A stretch of 64,000 nucleotides of DNA, from contig JAQNBH010000015.1 of assembly GCA_028752905.1 (NCBI GenBank), positions 33,251,663-33,315,662 on the forward strand, read 5' to 3'. Positions 21,121-60,299 of this stretch are shown here, piece after piece. The first letter of the stretch is position 1. Each line of letters opens with the position of its first letter. Source of the stretch: Cladorhizidae sp. MBARI D1340-BT2. Taxonomy: Eukaryota; Porifera; Demospongiae; Poecilosclerida; Cladorhizidae. A model generated the notes under the pieces. That model was not told the DNA's origin, did not search any database, and was given only the letters and a program-made list of their open reading frames with translations. A program made the position numbers and the translations under genes.

Positions 21121-24100
21121 TCAAGTGTGACCTATACTCAGGTGTGACCTATACTCAGGTGTGACCTATACTCAGGTGTGACCTATACTCAGGTGTGACC
21201 TATACTCAGGTGTGACCTATACTCAGGTGTGACCTATACTCAGGTGTGACCTATACTCAGGTGTGACCTATACTCAAGTGTGACCTATACTCAAGTGTGA
21301 CCTATACTCAGGTGTGACCTATACTCAGGTGTGACCTATACTCAGGTGTGACCTATACTCTGGTGTGACCTATACTCTGGTGTGACCTATACTCAGGTGT
21401 GACCTATACTCAGGTGTGACCTATACTCAGGTGTGACCTATACTCTGGTGTGACCTATACTCTGGTGTGACCTATACTCTGGTGTGACCTATACTCTGGT
21501 GTGACCTATACTCAGGTGTGACCTATACTCTGGTGTGACCTATACTCAGGTGTGACCTATACTCTGGTGTGACCTATACTCTGGTGTGACCTATACTCTG
21601 GTGTGACCTATACTCTGGTGTGACCTATACTCAGGTGTGACCTATACTCTGGTGTGACCTATACTCAGGTGTGACCTATACTCAGGTGTGACCTATACTC
21701 AGGTGTGACCTATACTCTGGTGTGACCTATACTCTGGTGTGACCTATACTCAGGTGTGACCTATACTCTGGTGTGACCTATACTCTGGTGTGACCTATAC
21801 TCAGGTGTGACCTATACTCTGGTGTGACCTATACTCAGGTGTGACCTATACTCTGGTGTGACCTATACTCTGGTGTGACCTATACTCAGGTGTGACCTAT
21901 ACTCAGGTGTGACCTATACTCAGGTGTGACCTATACTCTGGTGTGACCTATACTCTGGTGTGACCTATACTCTGGTGTGACCTATACTCTGGTGTGACCT
22001 ATACTCAGGTGTGACCTATACTCTGGTGTGACCTATACTCAGGTGTGACCTATACTCTGGTGTGACCTATACTCTGGTGTGACCTATACTCTGGTGTGAC
22101 CTATACTCAGGTGTGACCTATACTCTGGTGTGACCTATACTCTGGTGTGACCTATACTCTGGTGTGACCTATACTCAGGTGTGACCTATACTCTGGTGTG
22201 ACCTATACTCTGGTGTGACCTATACTCTGGTGTGACCTATACTCTGGTGTGACCTATACTCAGGTGTGACCTATACTCTGGTGTGACCTATACTCAGGTG
22301 TGACCTATACTCTGGTGTGACCTATACTCTGGTGTGACCTGTACTCAGGTGTGACCTGTACTCAGGTGTGACCTATACTCAGGTGTGACCTATACTCAGG
22401 TGTGACCTATACTCAGGTGTGACCTATACTCAGGTGTGACCTATACTCTGGTGTGACCTATACTCTGGTGTGACCTATACTCTGGTGTGACCTATACTCG
22501 GGTGTGACCTATACTCTGGTGTGACCTATACTCTGGTGTGACCTATACTCAGGTGTGACCTATACTCAGGTGTGACCTATACTCAGGTGTGACCTATACT
22601 CAGGTGTGACCTATACTCAGGTGTGACCTATACTCTGGTGTGACCTATACTCTGGTGTGACCTATACTCAGGTGTGACCTATACTCTGGTGTGACCTATA
22701 CTCAGGTGTGACCTATACTCAGGTGTGACCTATACTCTGGTGTGACCTATACTCTGGTGTGACCTATACTCAGGTGTGACCTATACTCTGGTGTGACCTA
22801 TACTCAGGTGTGACCTATACTCTGGTGTGACCTATACTCTGGTGTGACCTATACTCTGGTGTGACCTATACTCTGGTGTGACCTATACTCTGGTGTGACC
22901 TATACTCAGGTGTGACCTATACTCAGGTGTGACCTATACTCAGGTGTGACCTATACTCAGGTGTGACCTATACTCAGGTGTGACCTATACTCAGGTGTGA
23001 CCTATACTCAGGTGTGACCTATACTCTGGTGTGACCTATACTCTGGTGTGACCTATACTCAGGTGTGACCTATACTCAGGTGTGACCTATACTCAGGTGT
23101 GACCTATACTCTGGTGTGACCTATACTCTGGTGTGACCTATACTCAGGTGTGACCTATACTCAGGTGTGACCTATACTCAGGTGTGACCTATACTCAGGT
23201 GTGACCTATACTCAGGTGTGACCTATACTCAGGTGTGACCTATACTCTGGTGTGACCTATACTCTGGTGTGACCTATACTCAGGTGTGACCTATACTAAG
23301 GTGTGACCTATACTCAGGTGTGACCTATACTCAGGTGTGACCTATACTCAGGTGTGACCTATACTCAGGTGTGACCTATACTCAGGTGTGACCTATACTC
23401 AGGTGTGACCTACACTCAGGTGTGACCTATACTCAGGTGTGACCTATACTCTGGTGTGACCTATACTCTGGTGTGACCTATACTCAGGTGTGACCTATAC
23501 TCAGGTGTGACCTATACTCAGGTGTGACCTATACTCAGGTGTGACCTATACTCAGGTGTGACCTATACTCAGGTGTGACCTATACTCAGGTGTGACCTAT
23601 ACTCAGGTGTGACCTACACTCAGGTGTGACCTATACTCAGGTGTGACCTACACTCAGGTGTGACCTATACTCAGGTGTGACCTATACTCTGGTGTGACCT
23701 ATACTCAGGTGTGACCTATACTCAGGTGTGACCTATACTCAGGTGTGACCTATACTCAGGTGTGACCTATACTCTGGTGTGACCTATACTCTGGTGTGAC
23801 CTATACTCAGGTGTGACCTATACTCAGGTGTGACCTATACTCAGGTGTGACCTATACTCAGGTGTGACCTATACTCAGGTGTGACCTATACTCGGGTGTG
23901 ACCTATACTCAGGTGTGACCTATACTCTGGTGTGACCTATACTCTGGTGTGACCTATACTCAGGTGTGACCTATACTCTGGTGTGACCTATACTCAGGTG
24001 TGACCTATACTCAGGTGTGACCTATACTCTGGTGTGACCTATACTCTGGTGTGACCTATACTCAGGTGTGACCTATACTCAGGTGTGACCTATACTCAGG

Positions 24101-25664
24101 TGTGACCTATACTCAGGTGTGACCTATACTCAGGTGTGACCTATACTCAGGTGTGACCTATACTCAGGTGTGACCTATACTCTGGTGTGACCTATACTCA
24201 GGTGTGACCTATACTCTGGTGTGACCTATACTCTGGTGTGACCTATACTCTGGTGTGACCTATACTCAGGTGTGACCTATACTCAGGTGTGACCTATACT
24301 CAGGTGTGACCTATACTCAGGTGTGACCTATACTCTGGTGTGACCTATACTCTGGTGTGACCTATACTCAGGTGTGACCTATACTCTGGTGTGACCTATA
24401 CTCTGGTGTGACCTATACTCTGGTGTGACCTATACTCAGGTGTGACCTATACTCAGGTGTGACCTATACTCAGGTGTGACCTATACTCAGGTGTGACCTA
24501 TACTCAGGTGTGACCTATACTCTGGTGTGACCTATACTCTGGTGTGACCTATACTCTGGTGTGACCTATACTCTGGTGTGACCTATACTCAGGTGTGACC
24601 TATACTCAGGTGTGACCTATACTCTGGTGTGACCTATACTCTGGTGTGACCTATACTCAGGTGTGACCTATACTCAGGTGTGACCTATACTCTGGTGTGA
24701 CCTATACTCTGGTGTGACCTATACTCTGGTGTGACCTATACTCAGGTGTGACCTATACTCAGGTGTGACCTATACTCAGGTGTGACCTATACTCAGGTGT
24801 GACCTATACTCAGGTGTGACCTATACTCAGGTGTGACCTATACTCAGGTGTGACCTATACTCAGGTGTGACCTATACTCAGGTGTGACCTATACTCAGGT
24901 GTGACCTATACTCAGGTGTGACCTATACTCAGGTGTGACCTATACTCTGGTGTGACCTATACTCAGGTGTGACCTATACTCAGGTGTGACCTATACTCAG
25001 GTGTGACCTATACTCAGGTGTGACCTATACTCAGGTGTGACCTATACTCAGGTGTGACCTATACTCAGGTGTGACCTATACTCTGGTGTGACCTATACTC
25101 TGGTGTGACCTATACTCAGGTGTGACCTATACTCAGGTGTGACCTATACTAAGGTGTGACCTATACTAGGGTGTGACCTATACTCGGGTGTGACCTATAC
25201 TCGGGTGTGACCTATACTCAGGTGTGACCTATACTCAGGTGTGACCTATACTCAGGTGTGACCTATACTCAGGTGTGACCTATACTCAGGTGTGACCTAT
25301 ACTCAGGTGTGACCTATACTCAGGTGTGACCTATACTCAGGTGTGACCTATACTCAGGTGTGACCTATACTCAGGTGTGACCTAAACTCAGGTGTGACCT
25401 ATACTCAGGTGTGACCTATACTCAGGTGTGACCTATACTCTCGTGTGACCTGTACTCAGGTGTGACCTGTACTCAGGTGTGACCTATACTCAGGTGTGAC
25501 CTATACTCAGGTGTGACCTATACTCAGGTGTGACCTGTACTCAGGTGTGACCTATACTCAGGTGTGACCTATACTCAGGTGTGACCTATACTCAGGTGTG
25601 ACCTATACTCAGGTGTGACCTATACTCAGGTGTGACCTATACTCAGGTGTGACCTGTACTCTGA
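21121..25664. repeat. 17-bp satellite array, ~267 copies
   Basis: The unit is AGGTGTGACCTATACTC. The dominant variant is TGGTGTGACC; rarer variants change tatact to tgtact or tacact, or carry aagg or cggg at the junction. It spans 4.5 kb without interruption and is the longest array in the window. Units with and without the leading A are mixed, with runs of each type. The unit contains TGA, so no long frames arise. Confidence 0.97.
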
Positions 25665-27502
25665 TGTCAAGCAAATATGGTAAATGTCTGCTAATTTACA
25701 TAACTTCCTAATTTTGACTAATTGTTATATTAACTTCCTTATTTGTTATTTGGAATAATATTAAGAACTTCCTTATTTGGTTATTAGAGATCACTTGACA
25801 CCCAGTGTTTGAATATCATCCCCAAACTAACCCAAACTAATTAAATGGCAGGTGATAATATTACTCTTTGTTATGTATTGCACTTGCTCTAATTAATCAC
25901 ATGCACCAACTAATTAGAGGTAACCACACGATCATGATCAAAAGAGAGGTTATGAATTATTCTACCACGCTCTCTCAGCCAGTCAGTGAAGGTAAACACA
26001 TTCGAAGAACTCGTGAAGAGGTGCCTAGTGCATATCAGCTCACTGCAAGGTGGAGCCTAGGCATTCAGCAGCGTGGTTTCTGCGGAGAGGAGCCTAGGCA
26101 TCTGCCAGCACAACAGTCCTCTCCAGGCTAGGGCAAGGTCAGGACAAGCAATGACTAAAGCTGGAATCAGAGCTTTGCCCGGGCTAGGTATGGCACAGAA
26201 AGAGTTAATGTCTAGATGCTAGAATCAGAGGTAATGGCTAGGTGCTAGAATCAGCGCTTGAGCTAGCGGTAGGGCTGGGTGTGGCACAAAAAAGAGTCTC
26301 CATCACATAATATAATTAGTCTGTAAATAATTTGACATTGCCAGTAACTTCGCATGACACCGCTTACCAATACATCACTTACACTTCATGCTGCATTATC
26401 ACACCCAACCAAGCTTGCACTTGCATCTGCCCTCAGATCTTGAAGACTCACAGATGGAGACCTCACGCTCGTGTCTCTCCCCATCCAAGCTTGCCTCTGC
26501 CCTCAGATCTTGTCCCCCTGTCATGCTAAAGGTATATACCTTGACTGCCTTTGATTCTTCCATGGGAAGCTGTGTCATCAATTATATATGGTCCCATTTC
26601 TGACTGGGCTTTATTGTAAGCCCTTCCAGTCGCCTCTCCATCAGACTGGCCTCCCTCCATGCTCCAAGCTTGCCTTCCTAGGCTCCCTCAACCAGTCTCA
26701 CGACCTTTCTGGGGTGGATTCCTGGAGCTGTTTCCCATACATCCTCTTCTCTGGTTGATCCCGCTCTGGCCGCTGACAATCCAGCTTAGCTCACGTTAGA
26801 CATCCCCATCAGGCAGCGTGACCTCTCCCACTCACTACATTGATCTAGCCTCCAACAACATCCCATGCTCTTAATTTTGGCTCCCAGTTCCGGATCTCGG
26901 GCTCAGTCCACTGTCATTCCCCACGCAGGTGACTGGTTGAATGCTATTCACTGGGTTTCCATCTACTGGTCAGGATTTCCGTCTCTGCCTCCAGCATTGG
27001 CTGGGGTTAAGATGTTTCAAAGTACTCCTTGTCCTATCTGCCACGTTGTGACTGACCCGACCCTTTCAGCTACCACCAGGCGGGATGCGATGGGAATGGG
27101 TTCATTGGCACTATGACATCAAGGTCGCACTTTTCTCCGCAGCTCAACCTGCTGCTCTTACGTCCTGGAAATAAACGTCAGCCCTCATCCTCTCATTCAG
27201 CAAAGGAGCTACCCTCCCCCAAGATATGCTCAAGGTTGCCAGATTTTTCCACATTAAAAAAACGGGTGCAACGAGTACCAGATTTGTTGGTTTCTCGATT
27301 CTCATGCACACAGCAATGAGAAAAAGTGCATGAACAAACATCAATGGAGGGATTGCTATGCCAACAATTACGAGCATGCTCACTCACATGCTCGTTGCTA
27401 AGCGCCTACTCGGTATCAAGCGGCCATTTTCTTATTGACTGATCCCGTAAGCACTGGTGGTAGCTTAACAACCAGATGTTGCAGCTATGAGTACATACAT
27501 CT
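25665..27502. other. Spacer between arrays and RAD51B 3' end
   Basis: About 1.8 kb of non-repetitive sequence. Short frames occur on both strands (for example 25868-26131 and 26865-27116) without recognisable domains or good splice signals. Part is the RAD51B 3' flank, whose polyadenylation site I could not place. Confidence 0.5.
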
Positions 27503-54354
<26,852 letters not shown>

Positions 54355-54384
54355 CTGCACATCAAGCATTGTCTTGTAACATCA

Positions 54385-55145
54385 TGTGATCAAGACATGT
54401 GACAACAATAATCGAGACATGTGACAACAATAAAGACATGTGACAATATTAATCGAGACATGTGACAACAATAAAGACATGTGACAATATTAATCGAGAC
54501 ATGGGACAACAATAATCAAGACATGTGACAACAATAATCAAGACATGTGACAACAATAATCGAGACATGTGACAACAATAATCAAGACATGTGGCAACAA
54601 TAATCAAGACATGTGACAATAATAATCGAGACTTGTGACAACAATAATCAAGACATGTGACAATAATAATCGAGACATGTGCCAATAATAATCGAGACAT
54701 GTGACAACAATAATCAAGACATGTGACAACAATAATCAAGACATGTGACAATAATAATCAAGACATGTGACAATAATAATCAAGACATGTGACAACAATA
54801 ATCGAGATGTGACAACAATAATCAAGACATGTGACAATAATAATCAAGACATGTGACAACAATAATCGAGATGTGACAACAATAATCAAGACATGTGACA
54901 ATAATAATCAAGACATGTGACAACAATAATAATCAAGACATGTGACAAGACGTGACAACAATAATCAAGACATGTTACAATAATAATCAAGACATGTGAC
55001 AATAATAATCAAGACATGTGACAACAATAATCGAGATGTGACAACAATAATCAAGACATGTGACAACAATAATAATCAAGACATGTGACAAGACGTGACA
55101 ACAATAATCAAGACATGTGACAATAATAATCGAGACATGTGACAA
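54385..55145. repeat. 22-bp minisatellite, ~33 copies
   Basis: The unit is AATCAAGACATGTGACAACA plus at, with variants aatcgag, acaataat and deletions. It starts about 30 bp upstream (in transcript order) of the RAD51B exon at 54354. Confidence 0.93.
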
Positions 55146-55554
55146 GTGTACACTGAATAGTACTGCCTGGGGTCTAGAGAAATGGTAATCGCACATTGAT
55201 AAAACTGCACGGTTTCTTAGACAGGGAGACCCAGGAACCTCTCACTCTGCATCACCCCGCCCTGCCCTACCTGCCCTCCCTTCCTCACCCCACCAACCCT
55301 CTCTACTCTAACCCTCACAAACACCCCTCCCGCACAAAAAAGAAATTGATTAAAAAAATAGTACATGCCAATGGTTGAGTCATATTACTGCACTGTCATC
55401 TAACTGGCTGCTGCACTAGATCTCGTGGGTGGATAATTCACCCTCACAACAAGACACCCTCACAACAAGATTTCTCTGGTATCAATTTTTCCTGATGCCA
55501 ATAATGCTATCTAGCTAGCATGCTTCTATTTGACTTCCTGAGATTGACTATATA

Positions 55555-55870
55555 GATATAAATAGCATCATGTACAACATTAGTCATAGATATAAATAGC
55601 ACCATGTACAACAACTACGTAGATATAAATAGCACCATGCACAACATTAGTCATAGATATAAATAGCACCATGTACAACAACTACATAGATATAAATAGC
55701 ACCATGTACAACAACTACGTAGATATAAATAGCACCATGTAAATAGCACCATGCACAACATATAAATAGCACCATGTACAACATCAGTCATAGAAATAAA
55801 TAGCACTGTGTACAACATCAGTCATATATATGTCATATATATAAATAGCACCATGTCAACAACTACATAG
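55555..55870. repeat. ~33-bp tandem repeat, ~9 copies
   Basis: Copies of ATAAATAGCACCATGTACAA plus caactacatagat alternate with caacattagtcatagat. The array abuts the inverted 1.1-kb element. Confidence 0.88.
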
Positions 55871-57008
55871 ATATGTACATCAGATCCCTCCCCCTCAAAG
55901 CAGAAGGGGGAGGGACCATGGTCCCTTCCATTTTTTACTTTAAAAGCAGGAAAAAGGAAAAAATTAACGGTGATCATTAGGAGGGAGGAACGTGCCCCTC
56001 TCCTGGCAGAGCTAAAAAAATTAACGTCATATGTCAGCTAGACCTTAAGATTCCCACAAGTGCTTTCACTTTAGGAATTTTGAGGGGAATATTTTGAAAA
56101 TCTCTCCCCCCATGCCCAGCCCACTCACACCAAAATATTAACAAAATTCACATTGGTCAAATCTCTGCTATTGCTCTCGTGTGCCATAAAGTGCTTTCAT
56201 TTTGAAGGGCATCTGTGAACATTTCTACCCACTGAACCTGCTTGTGCAAAAATAAATTCATGTTGGCCAGACCTCTAATACCTATTACTCTCAGGCATCA
56301 TGAAACTTTCATTTTTGCTGTTCAAAACGACATCCTTGGCACTTTGCACCTTGAACTATTGCCCCCATCCTACCCCTACTTCGGTTTTGCTTCCAATGCC
56401 TCTACTGCATTTTGAAATACTTTATTTCAAGGGGGAAATCGCTCCCACGTGCACGCCCACACACACCTGGGTGAGGCTAGAATGTTCAGCTTCTGAGGAC
56501 AAGTTTCGACAGTGTCCGAAAGTATCGTGAAATAAATTGAATCTTGCCACAGACGCTCAACATCGAGTCAAGACTGACTTGAATACTTAACTATCACGTT
56601 TGCACGATTAAGATTAGCCATTGACTGCATCTGGTTATTTAAAGTTGCTATTGCTGAGCCTGTTAAGGCCATCACATATATAATACATCACAGTGTGAAA
56701 CTATTTAGTAACTAACCTAATAACAATCTATATTTGAAAAAGAAGTCAACAGTACTTAATTAATAAAATTATCCACAATATTAAACCTGTTCTAATGCGC
56801 AGCATTGGTGCTGTCTCAAGCCGAGTTGTGGCAAGTGCAGCTGCGGTGTCGTGTGTGCTATATCCTTTACCGAATTTAATTCGGTAAAGGGTCCAGCTTT
56901 GCTCTGTGCACACTACTAAATTAACCACTTCTATCGAACGTGCACTTTAATTCTTAGCTCGCAAATTTATCAAAATTACAGAACACCTTGCAAGTTGCGA
57001 TTCCCTTA
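55866..57008 (-). mobile_element. 1.1-kb dispersed element, inverted independent copy
   Basis: Reverse-oriented, diverged homologue of 38031-39090: it begins agatatgtacatcagatccctcc and ends cttgcaagttgcgattccctt. The hairpin region is at about 56862-56898 (ttaccgaatttaattcggtaa) and reads more perfectly palindromic than in the other copies. It differs at many positions, so this is an older independent insertion. Confidence 0.78.
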
Positions 57009-58500
57009 GCAGCCAGTCTTGAGGTTACATCAGGGGAAAGAGATTTCAGTCTAGTCAGCTTCTTATGGGCCATGGTCGGTGCGTTGCGGACCCCACACAG
57101 AGGTGAAGGTCTACTGCTACTGCTTGACTAGGGCGTTTTGTCAACTTATCATACAGAGTCCCTTCCCGGGGGTGGGGAGGGAAGAAAAATCACGTGCACC
57201 TTCCAGGCTCAAAGCAATTTCTGCTGGAATAGGTAGCTTCGTCAATCGCTTGGGGTGCCTTTAGCAAGTGCTAGTTGGCATTGCCCCGATGCTGAAAGGT
57301 TGTCTATCGCGTCCCGATGGCGCCAAGTAGTTATTTTGCTTTTTTTGAACGGGACCTCTGCAATGCATGCAATCACACCTTGTTGGAGAGGCTAGTTATA
57401 CCCAAAAAGATATCCGTGCGTTGACGCTAGCGTAATGGTTAATTTAGTTATTTAGTTATTTATGTTAATTTGCATTGGAAAAAAAAAGAAGGGGAGGGAA
57501 AAGGAAAAAAGAAGAAAAAGAAGAAAATTTTTCTATGATGTTAGATATGGTATATAGTCAGGGAGTTAAGCAATCCCCTACCCAACCCAGCAGGGGTCTC
57601 TTAACGCTTACTGGCTGAGCAAGCAGAGGAAGGCTGAGCAAGCAGAGGAAGTCTGAGCAGTGTTGCACTACCAGTGGACTCAACAAAGCCAAGAAAGCCC
57701 AGAAATAAACTACACTCTTACAGAGATAAGGTAATATTAAGAGGCAGGCTTTTATTTGTAGGTGAGCAAGAAAGTGGAAGTAGTTGAAAGATAACTATAT
57801 ACCAAAAGAAATTCAGTTGCTGACAAGAGGATGCTTCATAGCTGCATGTACAATTATTGTGTGAAGATCTGTAAAGCAAGTAGCTAGATATTGTGATGCA
57901 CATTAAAAAAATGAATAAAAATATTCGGCACGAGAATTATTTTATCCACCTGGCAAACATCCTAGTCAAGGTGTGATTAAAAGAAATGTGGGTGTGTGCT
58001 CACCTGGCAGATTTCTGTCCAAGGACCACAGCAAAGAGTCCCTTGTGTTGGACAAGGGAAGCTTGTAGTGTTCTGTTAGATGTCGAACAGTGTCGGTCAT
58101 GGACAATCATTGTTGTTTCATTACTGATGTTTGAACACCCATCAATACCGGTTCTCTCCATTTGTATGGACGCTTGTACTCTATGCTTGATGCCCAGACA
58201 GGGGGAAACATTTGGCACACAGAAGTAGCTATATTCCATGTCTCTGGGACTTAATTATTTGCAGCAGTTAAACAATGTTCCTCATTATTGTAAAAGTTAA
58301 ATAGTACTTGCATAGTGATGAATGTCCTGCAAACATTCTCCCGAAGAGTTATATATCAGTTCTAGTTTTGTTCTGTTCACTTTAGGTGCCTTTATACTAG
58401 CAAGTGCTATATAGTTGCCATTGCCCCTAATGCTGTGCATTCAAGGTTTACAAAACAACAACAACAACAACAACAAAGAACATGAAAATTTTAAATCACC
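57009..58500. other. Spacer with unrecognised frames
   Basis: Includes a purine-rich tract (57478-57530). On the minus strand an ATG at about 58101 opens MTDTVRHLTEHYKLPLSNTR and reaches a donor-like CCAG|GTGAGC near 58011, but its phase does not fit RAD51B. Not assigned. Confidence 0.3.
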
Positions 58501-58509
58501 TCAATAAAT

Positions 58510-58580
58510 CAACTTCAATTTTTATTCACTCGACGTTTCGACTAGATGCTCTAGTCATCAGGAATAATAGTGAAAGAGCC
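58510..58580 (-). repeat. Hammerhead-ribozyme-like motif, copy near 58.5 kb
   Basis: On the minus strand: CTGATGA (58561-58555), hairpin CTAGA-gca-TCTAG, then tc, GAAAC and GTC. The GAAA box is intact here. The bases outside (TTATTC before CTGATGA; GAGTGA after GTC) can form a six-pair helix I with two G-U pairs. Compared with copy 1 it lacks three bases between CTGATGA and the hairpin, so stem II is probably shifted. Confidence 0.45.
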
Positions 58581-59297
58581 ACTTTGCACATGCAAATTTG
58601 ACTTCCAGGATTCAATTGTTCTCCATAGCTTTGTGGGCGATGCTATACAGTCTATCTTGACAACATAAACAGTGCTGGTGTGCCACTTCTGAATTTAGCT
58701 TCTAATAAACGGCTGTTATCATCTTATTGGTTGTTGAGTTCTGGCCTCAAGTGCATGGAATGTTGATGTCCTTGCTGGTGGCTATCTTGACATACAGACC
58801 CAATGCGTCAATGTGTGCATTCAGCAGAGGTCTTTAGTTAAAAAGGTGATCTGTTGTGAATGAAACTGGTATTCCGAGGACAAAGAGTCTTCTTAGTCTC
58901 CATCACACTTGGATTGAGGTAACCTTTTCCGTCAAATACATGATCAATGTCACCGCCAAACTAGAATGCTTGACAAGATTTCTCTTTTGATAGCTTAAAA
59001 TCTATTAGCATTTAATGTTTCATCTGCACTCTCCCACTCCTAACTAGAACTATATCCAACTCAGATGAACCAACTAATATGTTAAACACCTACACATGTA
59101 CATATATAATAAGGTTTAATAATGGTACTGTAATGGTAACAATAACAACAGGATTAGGGAAGCAATTAGGTAAGTGAAAACCCGTGAAAACCCATGCATA
59201 TCTGCTGTAGCCACAGTCTCTCGGTCGTGGTCCAAAGAATGAATGTTCTCTCGCTGTACTAGGGTCAGTTGGTGATCAGAGTCAGACATTTTCCGTT

Positions 59298-59322
59298 GTT
59301 GTTACTACTACTACTACTACTT

Positions 59323-59354
<32 letters not shown>

Positions 59355-59578
59355 TACTACTATTACTCTAATATTCTAACTACTACTCTAATACTAATAC
59401 TAATACTACTACTAATACTATTACTAATACTATTACTACTCTAATAATACTACTAATACTATTACTAATACTAATACTACTTGACTACTCTACTACCATT
59501 AACTATTACTCTCTCCTCTACTACTACTAATACTAATACTTCTACTCTAATAGTACTACTACACTAATACTACCATTT
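59298..59578. repeat. (TAC)n / TACTAA microsatellite
   Basis: A run of ctactactac grades into ctaatactaatactac irregular repeats. Confidence 0.95.
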
Positions 59579-60056
59579 TAATATCCATTTTGACCCAAAC
59601 CACCTTGCCGTTTTGCCTGTCATTGTTCTTCATGTATTGTCGGCACTTAATCATAGTTTACAATCATCATGTTCATGCAAGGCTTCACCAGCTCTTTGGT
59701 GGTTGACCTTCAGGTGTACTCTTCTCACCACATTTTTGAAGAAGTATCCATCATGTTGTAAAGTTCAAATTACAGTTGCATAGTCTCACACTGTGCTGTA
59801 GCATATGTGGCGGCCTTAACAGGCTCAGCAGTATCAAGATTAAATCATAATACTAACCGGTCAGAGCCAGACTAAAGTGAGAAAAACTGTGTGTCATTGT
59901 TTACGTCGTGAGGAATCACGGCCTTCTTTTTCTTCTTCTGGAATACAACAGCAAGAGAAAATGTCAGAAACCATGGCTCGCGAATTGCGCGCGCATAAAT
60001 ACTTCCGCTGCTTCACAGCGATAATCATTAAAAAAATAAGGTGAATAAAAAATTAT

Positions 60057-60226
60057 TTGCAAAATGTATTTTCTACTGTGAAACTCGTAAGAGAGGTGCT
60101 GCGCTACAAGAAATTATGGAGTTGGTCGGGTCCTTTCTCGAAGACAGTGCATTTAGCAAGGAAGAAGACTATGATGGCGAGAGAAGATCTTCCAAATTTT
60201 CACAAAAAGTCAATGAATCCCAGGTA
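60057..60226 (+). CDS. Possible first coding exon of an unknown gene
   Basis: A frame from ATG 60057 encodes MQNVFSTVKLVREVLRYKKL then WSWSGPFSKTVHLARKKTMM and REDLPNFHKKSMNPR, reaching a good donor AG|GTATGT near 60225. A CpG-bearing stretch (gcgaattgcgcgcgcataaatac, about 59979-60001) lies just upstream and could be a promoter. The basic, Trp-containing N-terminus is not one I can name. Downstream exons were not found. Confidence 0.3.
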
Positions 60227-60299
60227 TGTCACTTATGATATGGTGTGTAGACATAGACATTTCTACCAAGCTTACTAGGTCTCTGGGGAAAACCTGTCC

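Noticed and set aside
57415..57445. tRNA-derived A-box (gctagcgtaatggtta)
   Set aside because: No matching B-box, no cloverleaf and no tandem copies; too short to support a tRNA or SINE.
58011..58101. N-terminal exon of RAD51B on the minus strand (MTDTVRHLTEH...)
   Set aside because: It has a good start and donor, but it ends with one extra base, which does not fit the phase-0 start of the next RAD51B exon, and the peptide does not resemble the family.
59900..59965. Lys-rich last exon on the minus strand (KKKKKAVIPHDVNN...)
   Set aside because: An acceptor-like ttccag and a stop are present, but there is no upstream partner or recognised family; low-complexity lysines make chance likely.
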